Part shown: piece after piece, positions 50,436 through 59,688 of the stretch | How positions within the stretch are numbered: the first letter of the stretch is position 1 | Layout: each line of letters begins with the position of its first letter | From: a virus | Length of the DNA: 64,000 nucleotides | Reading direction: 5' to 3' (one strand) | Virus record (IMG/VR): IMGVR_UViG_3300037041_001083 | Location: 1 to 64,000 of that record | The notes under the pieces: model-generated | The model's input: only the letters and a program-made list of their open reading frames with translations | Told to the model about the DNA's origin: nothing | Database searches by the model: none | Program-made: the position numbers and the translations under genes

Positions 50436-51269
50436 CTAAACAAATGGCCCTCGACCTTTAGGTGAATTGTAAGTCGAAGGAACCGCTAAGTCGATTGCTC
50501 CACGCTCTCGTGATGACAACGCCCTATCCAGCCTCACCGCCTGACAATTAAAAGGATACACCACATCGGTCGTCAATATCTTGGGTTCAACAATCGTATC
50601 ATCATGCGATACTCGCAACATTGGCTTAACTGTTTCCTCCATCACCATGTACTCAGGACGAGCTTTATATCGCAAGCTGTACTTTGTACCTACTGGTAAA
50701 GGTCGCAAGAAAATAATCCTACGTTGTGTTGCGTCGAACTGCCAATCGGTTTTTGCAAGCATTTCAGCTTGAACCCTGCCTGAAGAATAAACAGCAACAT
50801 CCTCAACGCAAATCACATCACGAAACCGCAATGCTTCTGCTGTAGAACCGTCAGTTAATGTTGATCCCAAAACGTGGTTTTCGTCGTTGATAACTTCGAT
50901 GTCAGCGCATACCTGAATGATGTCGCCATCACCCGGAATAACACCCGGCAAGAACGTAATTGAAACGCTCCCTGCGTAGTATTTCCCACCCACACCGTCT
51001 TTCTTTGTCGTTGACCTTGAATGTACCTGCGCCCTACGAAAAATCGGCTCCTGCTGCCATGCTTGATGAAACCAGCCTAACCCTCTGCATGAATGACATG
51101 CTGGATTAGGTTGACCAGTTTCAGGCATGGTGCATGGACAACGCATCGCTCTCCAGTACCGTATTGATACTGAATGTTGCTCGATAAAATCCTTAATTAT
51201 GCCAGCATCCAGTTGTGGATACCGAACATAACCAGCGGTTTTATTTGCGCCCGGACGAATAGAGAACAT
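50436..51269 (-). CDS. Virion protein with Cys4 metal site
   Basis: A 277-aa protein with RCPCTMP and ACHSCRGLGWFH (about residues 43-67), a rubredoxin-like metal knuckle seen in some phage neck/tail connector proteins. The rest is beta-rich. It lies between neck genes. The ribosome site is weak and the start follows the upstream stop by 3 nt, so coupling is likely. Confidence 0.6.
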   Translation of the reverse strand: MFSIRPGANKTAGYVRYPQLDAGIIKDFIEQHSVSIRYWRAMRCPCTMPETGQPNPACHSCRGLGWFHQAWQQEPIFRRAQVHSRSTTKKDGVGGKYYAGSVSITFLPGVIPGDGDIIQVCADIEVINDENHVLGSTLTDGSTAEALRFRDVICVEDVAVYSSGRVQAEMLAKTDWQFDATQRRIIFLRPLPVGTKYSLRYKARPEYMVMEETVKPMLRVSHDDTIVEPKILTTDVVYPFNCQAVRLDRALSSRERGAIDLAVPSTYNSPKGRGPFV

Positions 51270-51272
51270 TTA

Positions 51273-51848
51273 TTAGGCTTTCAACACTGTGACGACAATT
51301 ACGGAACCAGCACCCGGAGCAGCACTCCAAACACCAGTAAGAGCGTCAACAGCCTGAGTATTGTAACCCAACAATGGAAGGCTATTTGCACCGGGAACGC
51401 TTTGAACTACCGATAAGATAGTGTCAGCAACAGCAAGGCCAGTTACAGTCATTGCTTCGGTTGCGCCAGCTCCAACACCAGCAGCAGAGGTATAAACAAC
51501 AACTTTGGATGCAGTCAATTTTGCTGCAACATTGCCGTCAAGCTTATTGATTGCTTGCAAAATGGTGTCGCCAACTGCAAGTGCGCCAGCTCCAGAAACA
51601 AACCCTGCTATCAACTTCGATGTAACTGCGGCATCTGTGAAAGCTGCGGTTGCCATTTTTGCGCTAAGGTCACTTACCAAGCTCGCAATTTTAGTCTGAG
51701 GAATGTTGCTGGGTAATTCACCGACGATAATGCTCAAGGCATTGTCAATCAGCTTAGGCAACATGTCAGGGTCTTGGATATTTGGAGCAGCCCTGCGTAA
51801 ACTATTAACCTGTGCATCCGTTAAGTAAACGTAACCTAAAGCAGCCAT
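51273..51848 (-). CDS. Ala/Val-rich virion protein
   Basis: A 191-aa protein, low in charge and rich in Ala, Val and Ser in its second half (KVVVYTSAAGVGAGATEAMT). It has paired elements VGDTILQAINKL and VADTILSVVQSV, suggesting a duplicated unit. Strong AGGAG before the ATG. Probably structural; no family recognised. The 104 bp upstream (51849-51952) hold only a CCGAAA/TTTCGG hairpin and no gene. Confidence 0.6.
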   Translation of the reverse strand: MAALGYVYLTDAQVNSLRRAAPNIQDPDMLPKLIDNALSIIVGELPSNIPQTKIASLVSDLSAKMATAAFTDAAVTSKLIAGFVSGAGALAVGDTILQAINKLDGNVAAKLTASKVVVYTSAAGVGAGATEAMTVTGLAVADTILSVVQSVPGANSLPLLGYNTQAVDALTGVWSAAPGAGSVIVVTVLKA

Positions 51849-51952
51849 GATTATCTCCTTTCGTGAGGTAATGTGTTCTAAACCAAGGTTAAACTTAAAC
51901 TTCTCTCAAAACAATCACTTTGCTACCGAAACCAATTTTCGGCTACAAATCC

Positions 51953-52291
51953 TTATGGCCTGAAATAACTCATAATCTGTGCTATATTTGCCGTTATCGC
52001 TATTGCACCAACAATAACTACTCCGAAAATAACACTGATTATTTTAAAAGCAAAAAATATATCATCTAGGGTTTTTTGTGTAGCTTCTGCAAGTATTTGT
52101 ACTGTTTCAATATGTGCATTACAGGATGATCGACAAGTTACTTGAATATCCTCTAAATTATCACTTCTTTTCTTGTGTTCCTCAACCGTGGCCGTCAAAC
52201 GAATTAATGTTTTACCTTGCTCGATTTGCTCATTCAACATGCGTTCATTTTGAACAATCATCATGTCGATTAATGGCTTTAATTCATTCAC
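51953..52291 (-). CDS. Coiled-coil protein with C-terminal membrane anchor
   Basis: A 112-aa protein using GTG 52291 with GGAG 8 nt upstream. Residues 1-80 are helical/coiled coil (IDMMIVQNERMLNEQIEQGK); residues about 84-105 form one span (IISVIFGVVIVGAIAITANI). A tail-anchored membrane protein in the middle of head/neck genes is unusual. It may assist membrane passage of DNA or be a lysis-related protein. Function unknown. Confidence 0.6.
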   Translation of the reverse strand: MNELKPLIDMMIVQNERMLNEQIEQGKTLIRLTATVEEHKKRSDNLEDIQVTCRSSCNAHIETVQILAEATQKTLDDIFFAFKIISVIFGVVIVGAIAITANIAQIMSYFRP

Positions 52292-52306
52292 AATATGCGC
52301 TCCAAA

Positions 52307-53452
52307 TCAGAAGAAAGCTACCATTATTCCCTTATAAGTGCGCCTCATGTCAAGTAATCTTTCTTCGGTCAAGTCCTGCTCATATCGTACAGCCAATGCG
52401 CCAAACATCGAACGCTCATTGCTCGCCAATAAATTAACGCTTGAACTCAACCCATCCACGCTGGCAGAACGATTCGCAATGCCTCGACTGATTTCCATGC
52501 CTATCTGGTCAAGGATATGGCAAGCCGCCCTTTTCATAATCGTATCACAAATATCCCTTGGGATTTGGTCGTTCGCTGATCCGTAGGTATAGTCAACACA
52601 CCAAAATCCGGGAACCGTATTTGAACCGTTTACTTCGAGCAACATCCATTCCAAGAACTGACCATTTTCATCAATTATGTAGGAGTTTGCACCAGCCTGT
52701 GTTGGTCTGATACGGAAAAATCCTGATTTGAACTCGTTACCGTCAATCCATTCATTCGGAACATGATAAACAATTCGCTTGTTATAAACACCAGCTACAC
52801 GGTTTATTCTGATGATATTGGAATGAGGTAGTCGAACAGTTGCCCACCTGCCTGACGCATTGGAGTATTGAAGTAAGCTACCCTCTTCGTCATAGTCAAC
52901 ATTTAACTGAGGATTACCTGATGCAAATGGTCGTGTCAAAACTCTCATTTGTTTTAAAGGTATGCCAAGCTTTTGTTGCATGAACGATATTGAGTTATCA
53001 ATAAAATGCTGCAACAAGTTATCTGGTAGGAAATAGTTTTGAATAGCACTACGCACAGGCCATAGGTAAAACCGTTTTAATGCACATGCTGTTAAGTCTG
53101 CCAATGTGCAATTAAGTAGCAAGTTGAAGTTAGGAGTACCTGTTGATAACTGTGTCGTTACTAAAACATCGTAACGTAACACTCTCTTTCCTGAACTTGT
53201 AAATGGCTCATATTCCCATACATCATGATATGTACCAGTGTGATTCATTATCCCTGCTGGAATGGTTGCTTGGTACGATCCAAGACCAACATGGAATATA
53301 TCGTTTGGATGTATGAAGTGAATAGGCGCATAATTTTCATCTAATATTCTTACTCCAAACATTTGATGAACGTCGGATATTTGACCACCAAACATGTGAC
53401 GAAAGCCTAATAAGCACTCCTCGCCTACTAAAGTCTCAAATCTTGTTCCCAT
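52307..53452 (-). CDS. Virion structural protein
   Basis: A 381-aa protein whose start overlaps the fibre stop (TAATG). It has MRVLTRPFASGNPQLNVDYD, SNIIRINRVAGVYNKRIVYH and a helical C-terminus (CDTIMKRAACHILDQIGMEI). Located between the repeat-rich fibre and neck genes. No family recognised; abundance in virions is expected from context. Confidence 0.6.
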   Translation of the reverse strand: MGTRFETLVGEECLLGFRHMFGGQISDVHQMFGVRILDENYAPIHFIHPNDIFHVGLGSYQATIPAGIMNHTGTYHDVWEYEPFTSSGKRVLRYDVLVTTQLSTGTPNFNLLLNCTLADLTACALKRFYLWPVRSAIQNYFLPDNLLQHFIDNSISFMQQKLGIPLKQMRVLTRPFASGNPQLNVDYDEEGSLLQYSNASGRWATVRLPHSNIIRINRVAGVYNKRIVYHVPNEWIDGNEFKSGFFRIRPTQAGANSYIIDENGQFLEWMLLEVNGSNTVPGFWCVDYTYGSANDQIPRDICDTIMKRAACHILDQIGMEISRGIANRSASVDGLSSSVNLLASNERSMFGALAVRYEQDLTEERLLDMRRTYKGIMVAFF

Positions 53453-56439
53453 TATACACCTGCGCCATTCGATAATAATGTTGTAACATCAGTGATAATT
53501 ATTGCACGTTCAGCCTTCGCTACATCGTTAATATGGCGTAAATCATCTACTTCTGGAACAAATCCGCTACCTTTTATATCGTTAATAGCGTTCATAATAG
53601 TGATTGTATCCACTTCAACAGGAATGGCGTTCTTGATCTGCTCCAAGCTATCAGTGTTGGTATCAAATCCAGTACCAGCCATTGATTGCACAAATGCTGC
53701 TGTTGCTCTGCTGGAAATTGTAGCATCAAGGTTATCAAGCCTTGGATCGCTATTTGATACTGTGTCCATTGGTATTGATAACACAGCACTTGCAACACCA
53801 TTTACGCTTGTTTGAGTTGCCCTCGTGTTCACCAGAGCAAGTATTGCGTCCTGCTTTGTTTGAGTTGCATCACCAAAATCAAGTGCATCCACGCTCTCCT
53901 GAATTTGAGTCAACTGAACTGGGGTTGATGCAAAATCAGCCGTTGAAAGCCTTGAACCCACAGCCACATCAAGCCTGTCAATTCGAGAGTCATTCGTAAG
54001 CAATGGATTGGTTGGTATCAATGCGAGGTCAACAGCGATTGCGTCCACGCTGCTCTGTGATGCTTTGCTTGCTGCTTCGGCCTGTGCGGATGCTGCATTG
54101 GCTGCTGCATTGTCTGCTGACAACTTAGCATCGGTTGCCTTGCTGGTTATTTGAACCAAGCTATGCTGTGCCGAGTTAAATCCTGCGCCCTTCACTTGCA
54201 ACAAATCTGCCAGAATCGGTGCAGTATCCAATCCTACCGCTACCGCATCACTGATTTTTTCCAAGGTATCTGTGGTTGGATTAAAGCCAGCTCCCTTGAT
54301 GCTATTCACATTGCTTTCGGTTGCCCTTGTGCTAATTGCTGCGTCAAGGTTTGCTAGTCTCAAATCGGTAGTTAGTGCTGGATTAGTTGGAATAAGCCCG
54401 ACTGCGCTCTGTACTGCGTTGACGCTACCTTGCGATGCTTTACCTGCTAAGGATGCCAAAATAGCAACCTGATTGCTTGCACTTGCATCACCTGCGAAGG
54501 CTGGCAATGAATCTACTTTGGTTCTGACTGCTTTGAGGGAGTCAGTTGCCGTATTAAATCCTGCACCTTTTGTTTCGTCCAGTGACGCTTGGGAGGCTCT
54601 ACTACTAACAGCCGCATCAAGTCGTACTCCATACGTTCCTGCACCGACATGTCCTGCGGAGCTTTCATCCCATACTCCACTCGCAATAGCGGATACAGAC
54701 GGGGCATTGATAAGGTCGTTGAGTTTTCTTCCGGTTGTTCCTGCGATTCCATGAGCTGCTATCCCTTCATCCCAAACAGCGTCAGCAATATCAGCCGCCG
54801 TTGGTGCAGTAATAGGTGTTGCCCTCGAAGAAACCGATGCGTCGAGGTTATCAAGGTTTGCTGCCCTTGGTGCCGTAATTCTAAGTTCAAGAGCATTGGA
54901 GTCAGCAAGGATATCGTCAGCCGTGGTTTGTTGCGCTCTTGTTGAAACAACAACATCCAATCGTGCAAGGTTATCAAGCAATGCTGCTCGTCCTGCGGTA
55001 ACAGCTCCTTGGTTCGCACTACCGAAAGAACCACCTGCAACGTGCGATGCTCGTGCAGCATCCCAAACTGAATTTTCAATGGCTGGTGCATTAGTCTGGT
55101 TGATTACTTGATCGACTTTAAGCTCAATATTGCCAAGGTCGATAACAATCCCAGCAAGGTCAGCCTGTGTTGCTCTCGAAGTAATTTTGTCGTCCAGTAC
55201 CTCACCAAAGGAGCCAACTGCAACGTGGCTTAAACGGGTTTCATCCCATACCGCAGCAGCTACCACCGCTGGGCTTGCACCAGCAGCAGAATCACTTAAA
55301 CTTTTACCTACGCTACCAACAGCAACGTGGTCGATTTGTGCTTCATCCCAAACCTTATTTACAATAGAGTCCTCGGATGCAGTTGAAACCCCAAACCCCG
55401 TTTTGTCTGAAACCACTTGCGAGTTGGCATTTACATTTCCTGCCGTAAAACTCAACAAATCGGTTTGTGCTTTTACTGCATTAACTTTTGTTTCAATAGT
55501 GTCAGTCTTAGCTTTTACCTCAGCTATATCCAACACTACGGATGCCGTAAATGGCACTCCAAGTTTGGTGTTTACATTACTGATGGCTGAAAGTGCAGAA
55601 TTGGATCGAGCATTGGCATTTGCCTCGGTTTCTACTGCCGATACCTTCCCGTCCAAATACTCGCCAAATGTTCCTGCCGATGTGTGCATCGACTTCGCCT
55701 CATCCCAGACTGCCGCTGCATTTTGAGTTGCTGAAGGTACTGAGCTGAGTTGTGCTGCACTTGCTCTTGTCGAGATTGGAACGTCAACACGTTGCCCAAA
55801 TGAACCGCTCGCACTATGGCCAAGCACAGGCGCATCCCAAACAGCCGAAGCAATATCCACAGTAACAGCACGACTAGAGATTGGAGCATCAAGGTAATCC
55901 AATTTTGCTGCTCGTGCTGGTGTAAGTCGGGCGTTAAGTGCCTGTGTATCATTGCTGATTGCAGGTAAGAGGTTTGTGTCGCCAGCGATGTGCAAAATAG
56001 CATTACCGAGGGCAGCATTTCGATTTCCTGCTGCGACATCTGATTCCCTTGAACTGATTGCTGCATCGAAGAACTCCCCAAAACTTCCTACTGGTTGATT
56101 GCCAGCTCTTGCCAGCTTCCATACCGCTGTAGCGATTGCGGCTACATCAACAATATCATTAACGTCAAACGTATCACTTGAACGGCCATATCTTGATGGA
56201 ATTGTGTGTGCAGGATCATCATAAACAACCATCACTACAACATATCGACCATCAGGAACATTGACACCTAAATTGGAATAAAGACCTTGCCCAACATAGG
56301 TAAGTTGTGCAGGACTACCAACTATTTCAGTCATAAAGCTATTATAAATGTATGCCAATGGATATTTGCTCGCATTACCATCGGTAAGTAATACATTTAA
56401 GACTAAGTTTGAACCGCTAGGAATACGGAAATAGGACAT
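53452..56439 (-). CDS. Repeat-rich neck/head fibre protein
   Basis: A 995-aa protein. The first 100 residues are a beta-rich head (SGSNLVLNVLLTDGNASKYP). The rest carries eight AVWDE....H...GSFGE.LD units (for example IASAVWDAPVLGHSASGSFG, VAAAVWDETRLSHVAVGSFG) interleaved with LDNLDAAISSRAT-type helices and at least five KGAGFNxxTDSLEKI units. Such repeats suggest a long trimeric fibre or collar whisker. It lies upstream of neck genes, far from the tail fibre gene. Confidence 0.65.
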   Translation of the reverse strand: MSYFRIPSGSNLVLNVLLTDGNASKYPLAYIYNSFMTEIVGSPAQLTYVGQGLYSNLGVNVPDGRYVVVMVVYDDPAHTIPSRYGRSSDTFDVNDIVDVAAIATAVWKLARAGNQPVGSFGEFFDAAISSRESDVAAGNRNAALGNAILHIAGDTNLLPAISNDTQALNARLTPARAAKLDYLDAPISSRAVTVDIASAVWDAPVLGHSASGSFGQRVDVPISTRASAAQLSSVPSATQNAAAVWDEAKSMHTSAGTFGEYLDGKVSAVETEANANARSNSALSAISNVNTKLGVPFTASVVLDIAEVKAKTDTIETKVNAVKAQTDLLSFTAGNVNANSQVVSDKTGFGVSTASEDSIVNKVWDEAQIDHVAVGSVGKSLSDSAAGASPAVVAAAVWDETRLSHVAVGSFGEVLDDKITSRATQADLAGIVIDLGNIELKVDQVINQTNAPAIENSVWDAARASHVAGGSFGSANQGAVTAGRAALLDNLARLDVVVSTRAQQTTADDILADSNALELRITAPRAANLDNLDASVSSRATPITAPTAADIADAVWDEGIAAHGIAGTTGRKLNDLINAPSVSAIASGVWDESSAGHVGAGTYGVRLDAAVSSRASQASLDETKGAGFNTATDSLKAVRTKVDSLPAFAGDASASNQVAILASLAGKASQGSVNAVQSAVGLIPTNPALTTDLRLANLDAAISTRATESNVNSIKGAGFNPTTDTLEKISDAVAVGLDTAPILADLLQVKGAGFNSAQHSLVQITSKATDAKLSADNAAANAASAQAEAASKASQSSVDAIAVDLALIPTNPLLTNDSRIDRLDVAVGSRLSTADFASTPVQLTQIQESVDALDFGDATQTKQDAILALVNTRATQTSVNGVASAVLSIPMDTVSNSDPRLDNLDATISSRATAAFVQSMAGTGFDTNTDSLEQIKNAIPVEVDTITIMNAINDIKGSGFVPEVDDLRHINDVAKAERAIIITDVTTLLSNGAGV

Positions 56440-56448
56440 ACATTCACC

Positions 56449-57033
56449 TCATTTGGCATTTGTGCTTAGATAGACAACCTTGAATCTTTTACAGTATCGC
56501 CCATCATCAGGAAACATTGTATCGACTCCCCAGACTTTCCTACAAGGTATTGGATTGAAACCAAATGCCTTTTTGTAAGCCAATCCCAAAAGCTCTATGC
56601 AGTAAACTTTTTTATTCGTAAGCCATAGCTGGTAGTCATAACCCCAATGCAAAAATTTTGATGCTGCTGTAGTTAGTCGCCATGTTTCCTCTGGCATCAA
56701 ATTTTCATCACGCATAAGCGCAACGTAACAGTGATGTTCCAAAAACGTCCTCAATGGGGTTTCTGTGCATACCGGATCAACAGCTTCATACACACCTCCA
56801 CATGAACTAATCATTGCAGCATGTTTGTACCAGCCGGGAATAAATAAGTTTGTGAGAGTCAAATGATTGCGACTATAAATCGTGTCACCGGGTTTTACTA
56901 ACCGAATAATGTTTTCAATATCTTCTTTTGTTATTTCGTGTTTTTCACACTTAATATGCACTTTGCCGATTACACGAGTTAAAGGTTCAAATGCAAACAA
57001 TAAGTGATAACGAAAAGATGCTAAGAAATTCAT
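56449..57033 (-). CDS. YiiX-like permuted NlpC/P60 hydrolase
   Basis: A 194-aa protein from ATG 57033. It shows KPGDTIYSRNHLTLTNLFIP, WYKHAAMI (H71), YEAVDP (E83) and NKKVYCIELLGLAYKKAF (C145), the order H...E...C of the circularly permuted papain-fold group (YiiX/YebB-like). Such enzymes hydrolyse amide or ester bonds of lipids or peptides. Located among virion genes, so it may be carried in the particle and act on envelope or wall on entry. Substrate unknown. Confidence 0.75.
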   Translation of the reverse strand: MNFLASFRYHLLFAFEPLTRVIGKVHIKCEKHEITKEDIENIIRLVKPGDTIYSRNHLTLTNLFIPGWYKHAAMISSCGGVYEAVDPVCTETPLRTFLEHHCYVALMRDENLMPEETWRLTTAASKFLHWGYDYQLWLTNKKVYCIELLGLAYKKAFGFNPIPCRKVWGVDTMFPDDGRYCKRFKVVYLSTNAK

Positions 57034-57040
57034 AACCACC

Positions 57041-57550
57041 TCATAATGTTTCAGATAAAGGCCGTCCTAAATACAACTCTATCTTATTAACTATGTACAA
57101 AAGTCTTGCATCAGTTATGTAAACTCCATCTTTATTTTCTTCTGGTGTTGCTTTTAATACCGTAATAGCATCGTATAGGGAGCCTGTGAATAAACACTCC
57201 GTTGCATCCCTAAGTACATTTCTTACAAACGTAGTCATGCCAGCTTGAGTAATTCCTAGTGTGATATTTTCAGTAATAACTTGATTGATTATATCTTGTC
57301 CAAAATTCCTAGCTGGTATTAGGACGTGTTGTAAAATATATTCTTCTTGCGATGGAGCTGCTGAATGGTTTGTCACTATATTAGTAAGTATTGTTATTTC
57401 GTTCTCGGATAATTCCTCTGTGAAATAGATTTTCAACTCACTCCCATAAACACTTGTTCGGTCAAATTTAATACCTATTGAATTATTTTTTATTTCTGAA
57501 TCAAACTTATCTACATTTATTGCTGCTTTTGTATAAGGATAAAAAATCAT
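57041..57550 (-). CDS. Hypothetical virion-region protein
   Basis: Unknown 169-aa protein. Start overlaps the upstream stop as ATGA with AGGAG before it. Mixed beta (SELKIYFTEELSENEITILT) then helical (NVLRDATECLFTGSLYDAIT). No family recognised. Confidence 0.55.
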   Translation of the reverse strand: MIFYPYTKAAINVDKFDSEIKNNSIGIKFDRTSVYGSELKIYFTEELSENEITILTNIVTNHSAAPSQEEYILQHVLIPARNFGQDIINQVITENITLGITQAGMTTFVRNVLRDATECLFTGSLYDAITVLKATPEENKDGVYITDARLLYIVNKIELYLGRPLSETL

Positions 57551-58335
57551 ACTGGTGCTCCTAGTCGTATCATAATTAATGTTCTCGAATTTACAGTTAG
57601 CGACCCAGTATTAGCACAAGAAACCCTTATGTCAAGCGTATCCGTGCCGTTAAACGACAAAATATCCATCATCGAATCTATCATTGTTTGATTTGAATGT
57701 GCCGTGTCTTGGAAACGCTCAGAGCCAGATTCTATGACTGCATTTTTAAAAAACGCCCACCAATGTGATTTTGGTGTAGTTGTATAGTATACAGATGCGT
57801 TATACCACAGTGCATATTGACCTGCCTGTGGGGTTACGGTAAACCCTGTAATCAGTTCGTAGGTTGGATATCTTGCACTAGAAACAAACGGAGTTGCTGA
57901 ATCTATGTTGTAATTGATAACTCCTGATGCTATTGACGATAATAATATTTGCCAATACGTCCATGTTCCAGCGGCATTGGGATTTAATCGCAGAGTTGTT
58001 TGTGCATTTGATAGTCTATCCAAAATAAATAACAAATTACCAGCGCCATCTTTAACGGACACTGTTTGGTTTGTTGTATTTATTATTTCGTGTTTCCAGG
58101 TCAGTTGTACTTCATTAGCAGGTTGAAGCTGGATAGAAAACCCCGTTGCCGTTCCTGTTAAGAACTGAACTCTAGGAGAGGTTGCAGTTAATACCTTGGT
58201 TCCATTTAAAGTTGTCGCTGTGGTTTCACTTAGATTGCGATGTGACAGTTCCTCAAATGCAGACTGAGCATCCTTAGCAATAAATCCATTTGCGGCATTA
58301 TCAAACTCTATTCGTAATGCGTCTTCTGCACTCAT
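57547..58335 (-). CDS. Head decoration or fibre-like protein
   Basis: A 262-aa protein from ATG 58335 (MSAEDALRIEFDNAANGFIA), GAGG 5 nt upstream. An N-terminal DNAANGFIAKDAQSAFEEL pattern is shared by many phage surface proteins (an asymmetric helix before a beta domain). The rest is beta-rich (YPTYELITGFTVTPQAGQYA, DTLDIRVSCANTGSLTVNS). Probably a capsid-surface or fibre protein. Confidence 0.6.
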   Translation of the reverse strand: MSAEDALRIEFDNAANGFIAKDAQSAFEELSHRNLSETTATTLNGTKVLTATSPRVQFLTGTATGFSIQLQPANEVQLTWKHEIINTTNQTVSVKDGAGNLLFILDRLSNAQTTLRLNPNAAGTWTYWQILLSSIASGVINYNIDSATPFVSSARYPTYELITGFTVTPQAGQYALWYNASVYYTTTPKSHWWAFFKNAVIESGSERFQDTAHSNQTMIDSMMDILSFNGTDTLDIRVSCANTGSLTVNSRTLIMIRLGAPV

Positions 58336-58346
58336 GGGAACCTCAT

Positions 58347-58388
58347 AAAAAAAACCCCACAAGAGGCAATTAAGCTGGTCTGTGGGGT
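58347..58388 (-). terminator. Rho-independent terminator (leftward)
   Basis: On the minus strand ACCCCACA and TGTGGGGT form an 8-bp stem with a 19-nt loop, followed by a T run (58347-58353). It lies after the 58409-59686 gene and just before the next ribosome site, so partial read-through is needed for the downstream genes. Confidence 0.75.
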
Positions 58389-58408
58389 AACTATCAGCCA
58401 GTCAAATG

Positions 58409-59686
58409 TTACTTGTTAAACTGTAACATTCTGTAGTCTACAAACATAGACTCGGAGCTGCGAGGAGGAGTGTTCAAGCGGTTGCTGTCGCCCGGTATGA
58501 TTCGAAGCGCAATGAACTTGAATCCGGTTGCAGAAAATGCATTCTCAAACACTTGCTCGATTTCTGCATAGTCATAAGTTCCATTATCCAAACCACCAGC
58601 CATTGCGGTTGCAGATAGAGCCGCAGGAAAGCCAGTTCCGTCGTCACCCCAGATTGCCTGCATTACGAATTTTGCAGTCGCACTAGCATTGATAGCCTCT
58701 GCGATTAATTGTGCGCTAGAAGCTCCACCATCGTTATTTACCGTGACAGTAAATCCAGAGGCGTAGTTTCCGGTTACAACAGGAACAGGAGCACCGGCAG
58801 CAGTTGTGATTGCCAACTTGCAGGCATTGCCTTTAAGTCCGAGAACCATACTGTGTACGGTTATTGCAGCATCGGTTGCACCGTGAGTATAGGATGCCCT
58901 CGTTCCGGCAGTACCAAGTGCCTTCCTATTTCCGTCCATATAAAACTTGGAAGAGCCTTGTTTGAACAGATTTGCAAACATAAATACAGTTTGTTTTCCA
59001 TCGCCTAATCCAAGTCCTTCGTTCTCGATTGGTTTGTCAATATTATCGACATAACCCATGACTCGCATAGCTGCTTCGTTGACAGATACACCAGTCAACA
59101 CAACTGTTGGATTGGTAATGCCGGCAATCGAAGGATTGGTTGTCAGCATTATGTATGCTTTATTGGCGGTATCATCGGCCTGTGTAGAAACAGAATCAAT
59201 GGTTACTCCGATAACAGGCACGCCAACAGTACCAACAACATCAACAGTATCTCCAGCTTTGTAGTAGGAAATATCGGCAACAAACATTTTAAGTTTTGTT
59301 CCACCAACAACTACGCTGCTTAAAACTGGTTCTATTCTCTCAAAATTCATTGCACTAGCGGTAGTGGCACGATGATAAAGTCTGTCGATTGCTTCTTGTC
59401 CGTCATCTATTGGAACGCACACAACTTTTTGTGCAACTCCAACACCGCCTGTGGTGTCTATTGCTGCTGTAAATACAAGTGACACGTTAGCAACAATAGC
59501 TGCAATCGTTGCGCCAGTTACCAATGTCGATAAAATGTTATCTTCTGCATCTACGTCAACAACATTGACGACATCGCCAGCCTTGTAGTATCCGGTAAAT
59601 GCCATTGGCTGTACTGCACTATTTACAGGTACAGTAATCGTTTCCCATGCCTTAAACTCTGTCCTGACTAAATCTAGTTGTCCCAT
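58409..59686 (-). CDS. Virion structural protein
   Basis: A 425-aa beta-rich protein with duplicated FTGYYKAGDVVNVVDVD and ADISYYKAGDTVDVVGTVG segments. The C-terminal NRLNTPPRSSESMFVDYRML resembles the end of the next protein upstream. Terminators on its 3' side suggest strong expression. Probably a capsid-associated protein; no family recognised. Confidence 0.6.
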   Translation of the reverse strand: MGQLDLVRTEFKAWETITVPVNSAVQPMAFTGYYKAGDVVNVVDVDAEDNILSTLVTGATIAAIVANVSLVFTAAIDTTGGVGVAQKVVCVPIDDGQEAIDRLYHRATTASAMNFERIEPVLSSVVVGGTKLKMFVADISYYKAGDTVDVVGTVGVPVIGVTIDSVSTQADDTANKAYIMLTTNPSIAGITNPTVVLTGVSVNEAAMRVMGYVDNIDKPIENEGLGLGDGKQTVFMFANLFKQGSSKFYMDGNRKALGTAGTRASYTHGATDAAITVHSMVLGLKGNACKLAITTAAGAPVPVVTGNYASGFTVTVNNDGGASSAQLIAEAINASATAKFVMQAIWGDDGTGFPAALSATAMAGGLDNGTYDYAEIEQVFENAFSATGFKFIALRIIPGDSNRLNTPPRSSESMFVDYRMLQFNK

Positions 59687-59688
59687 AA

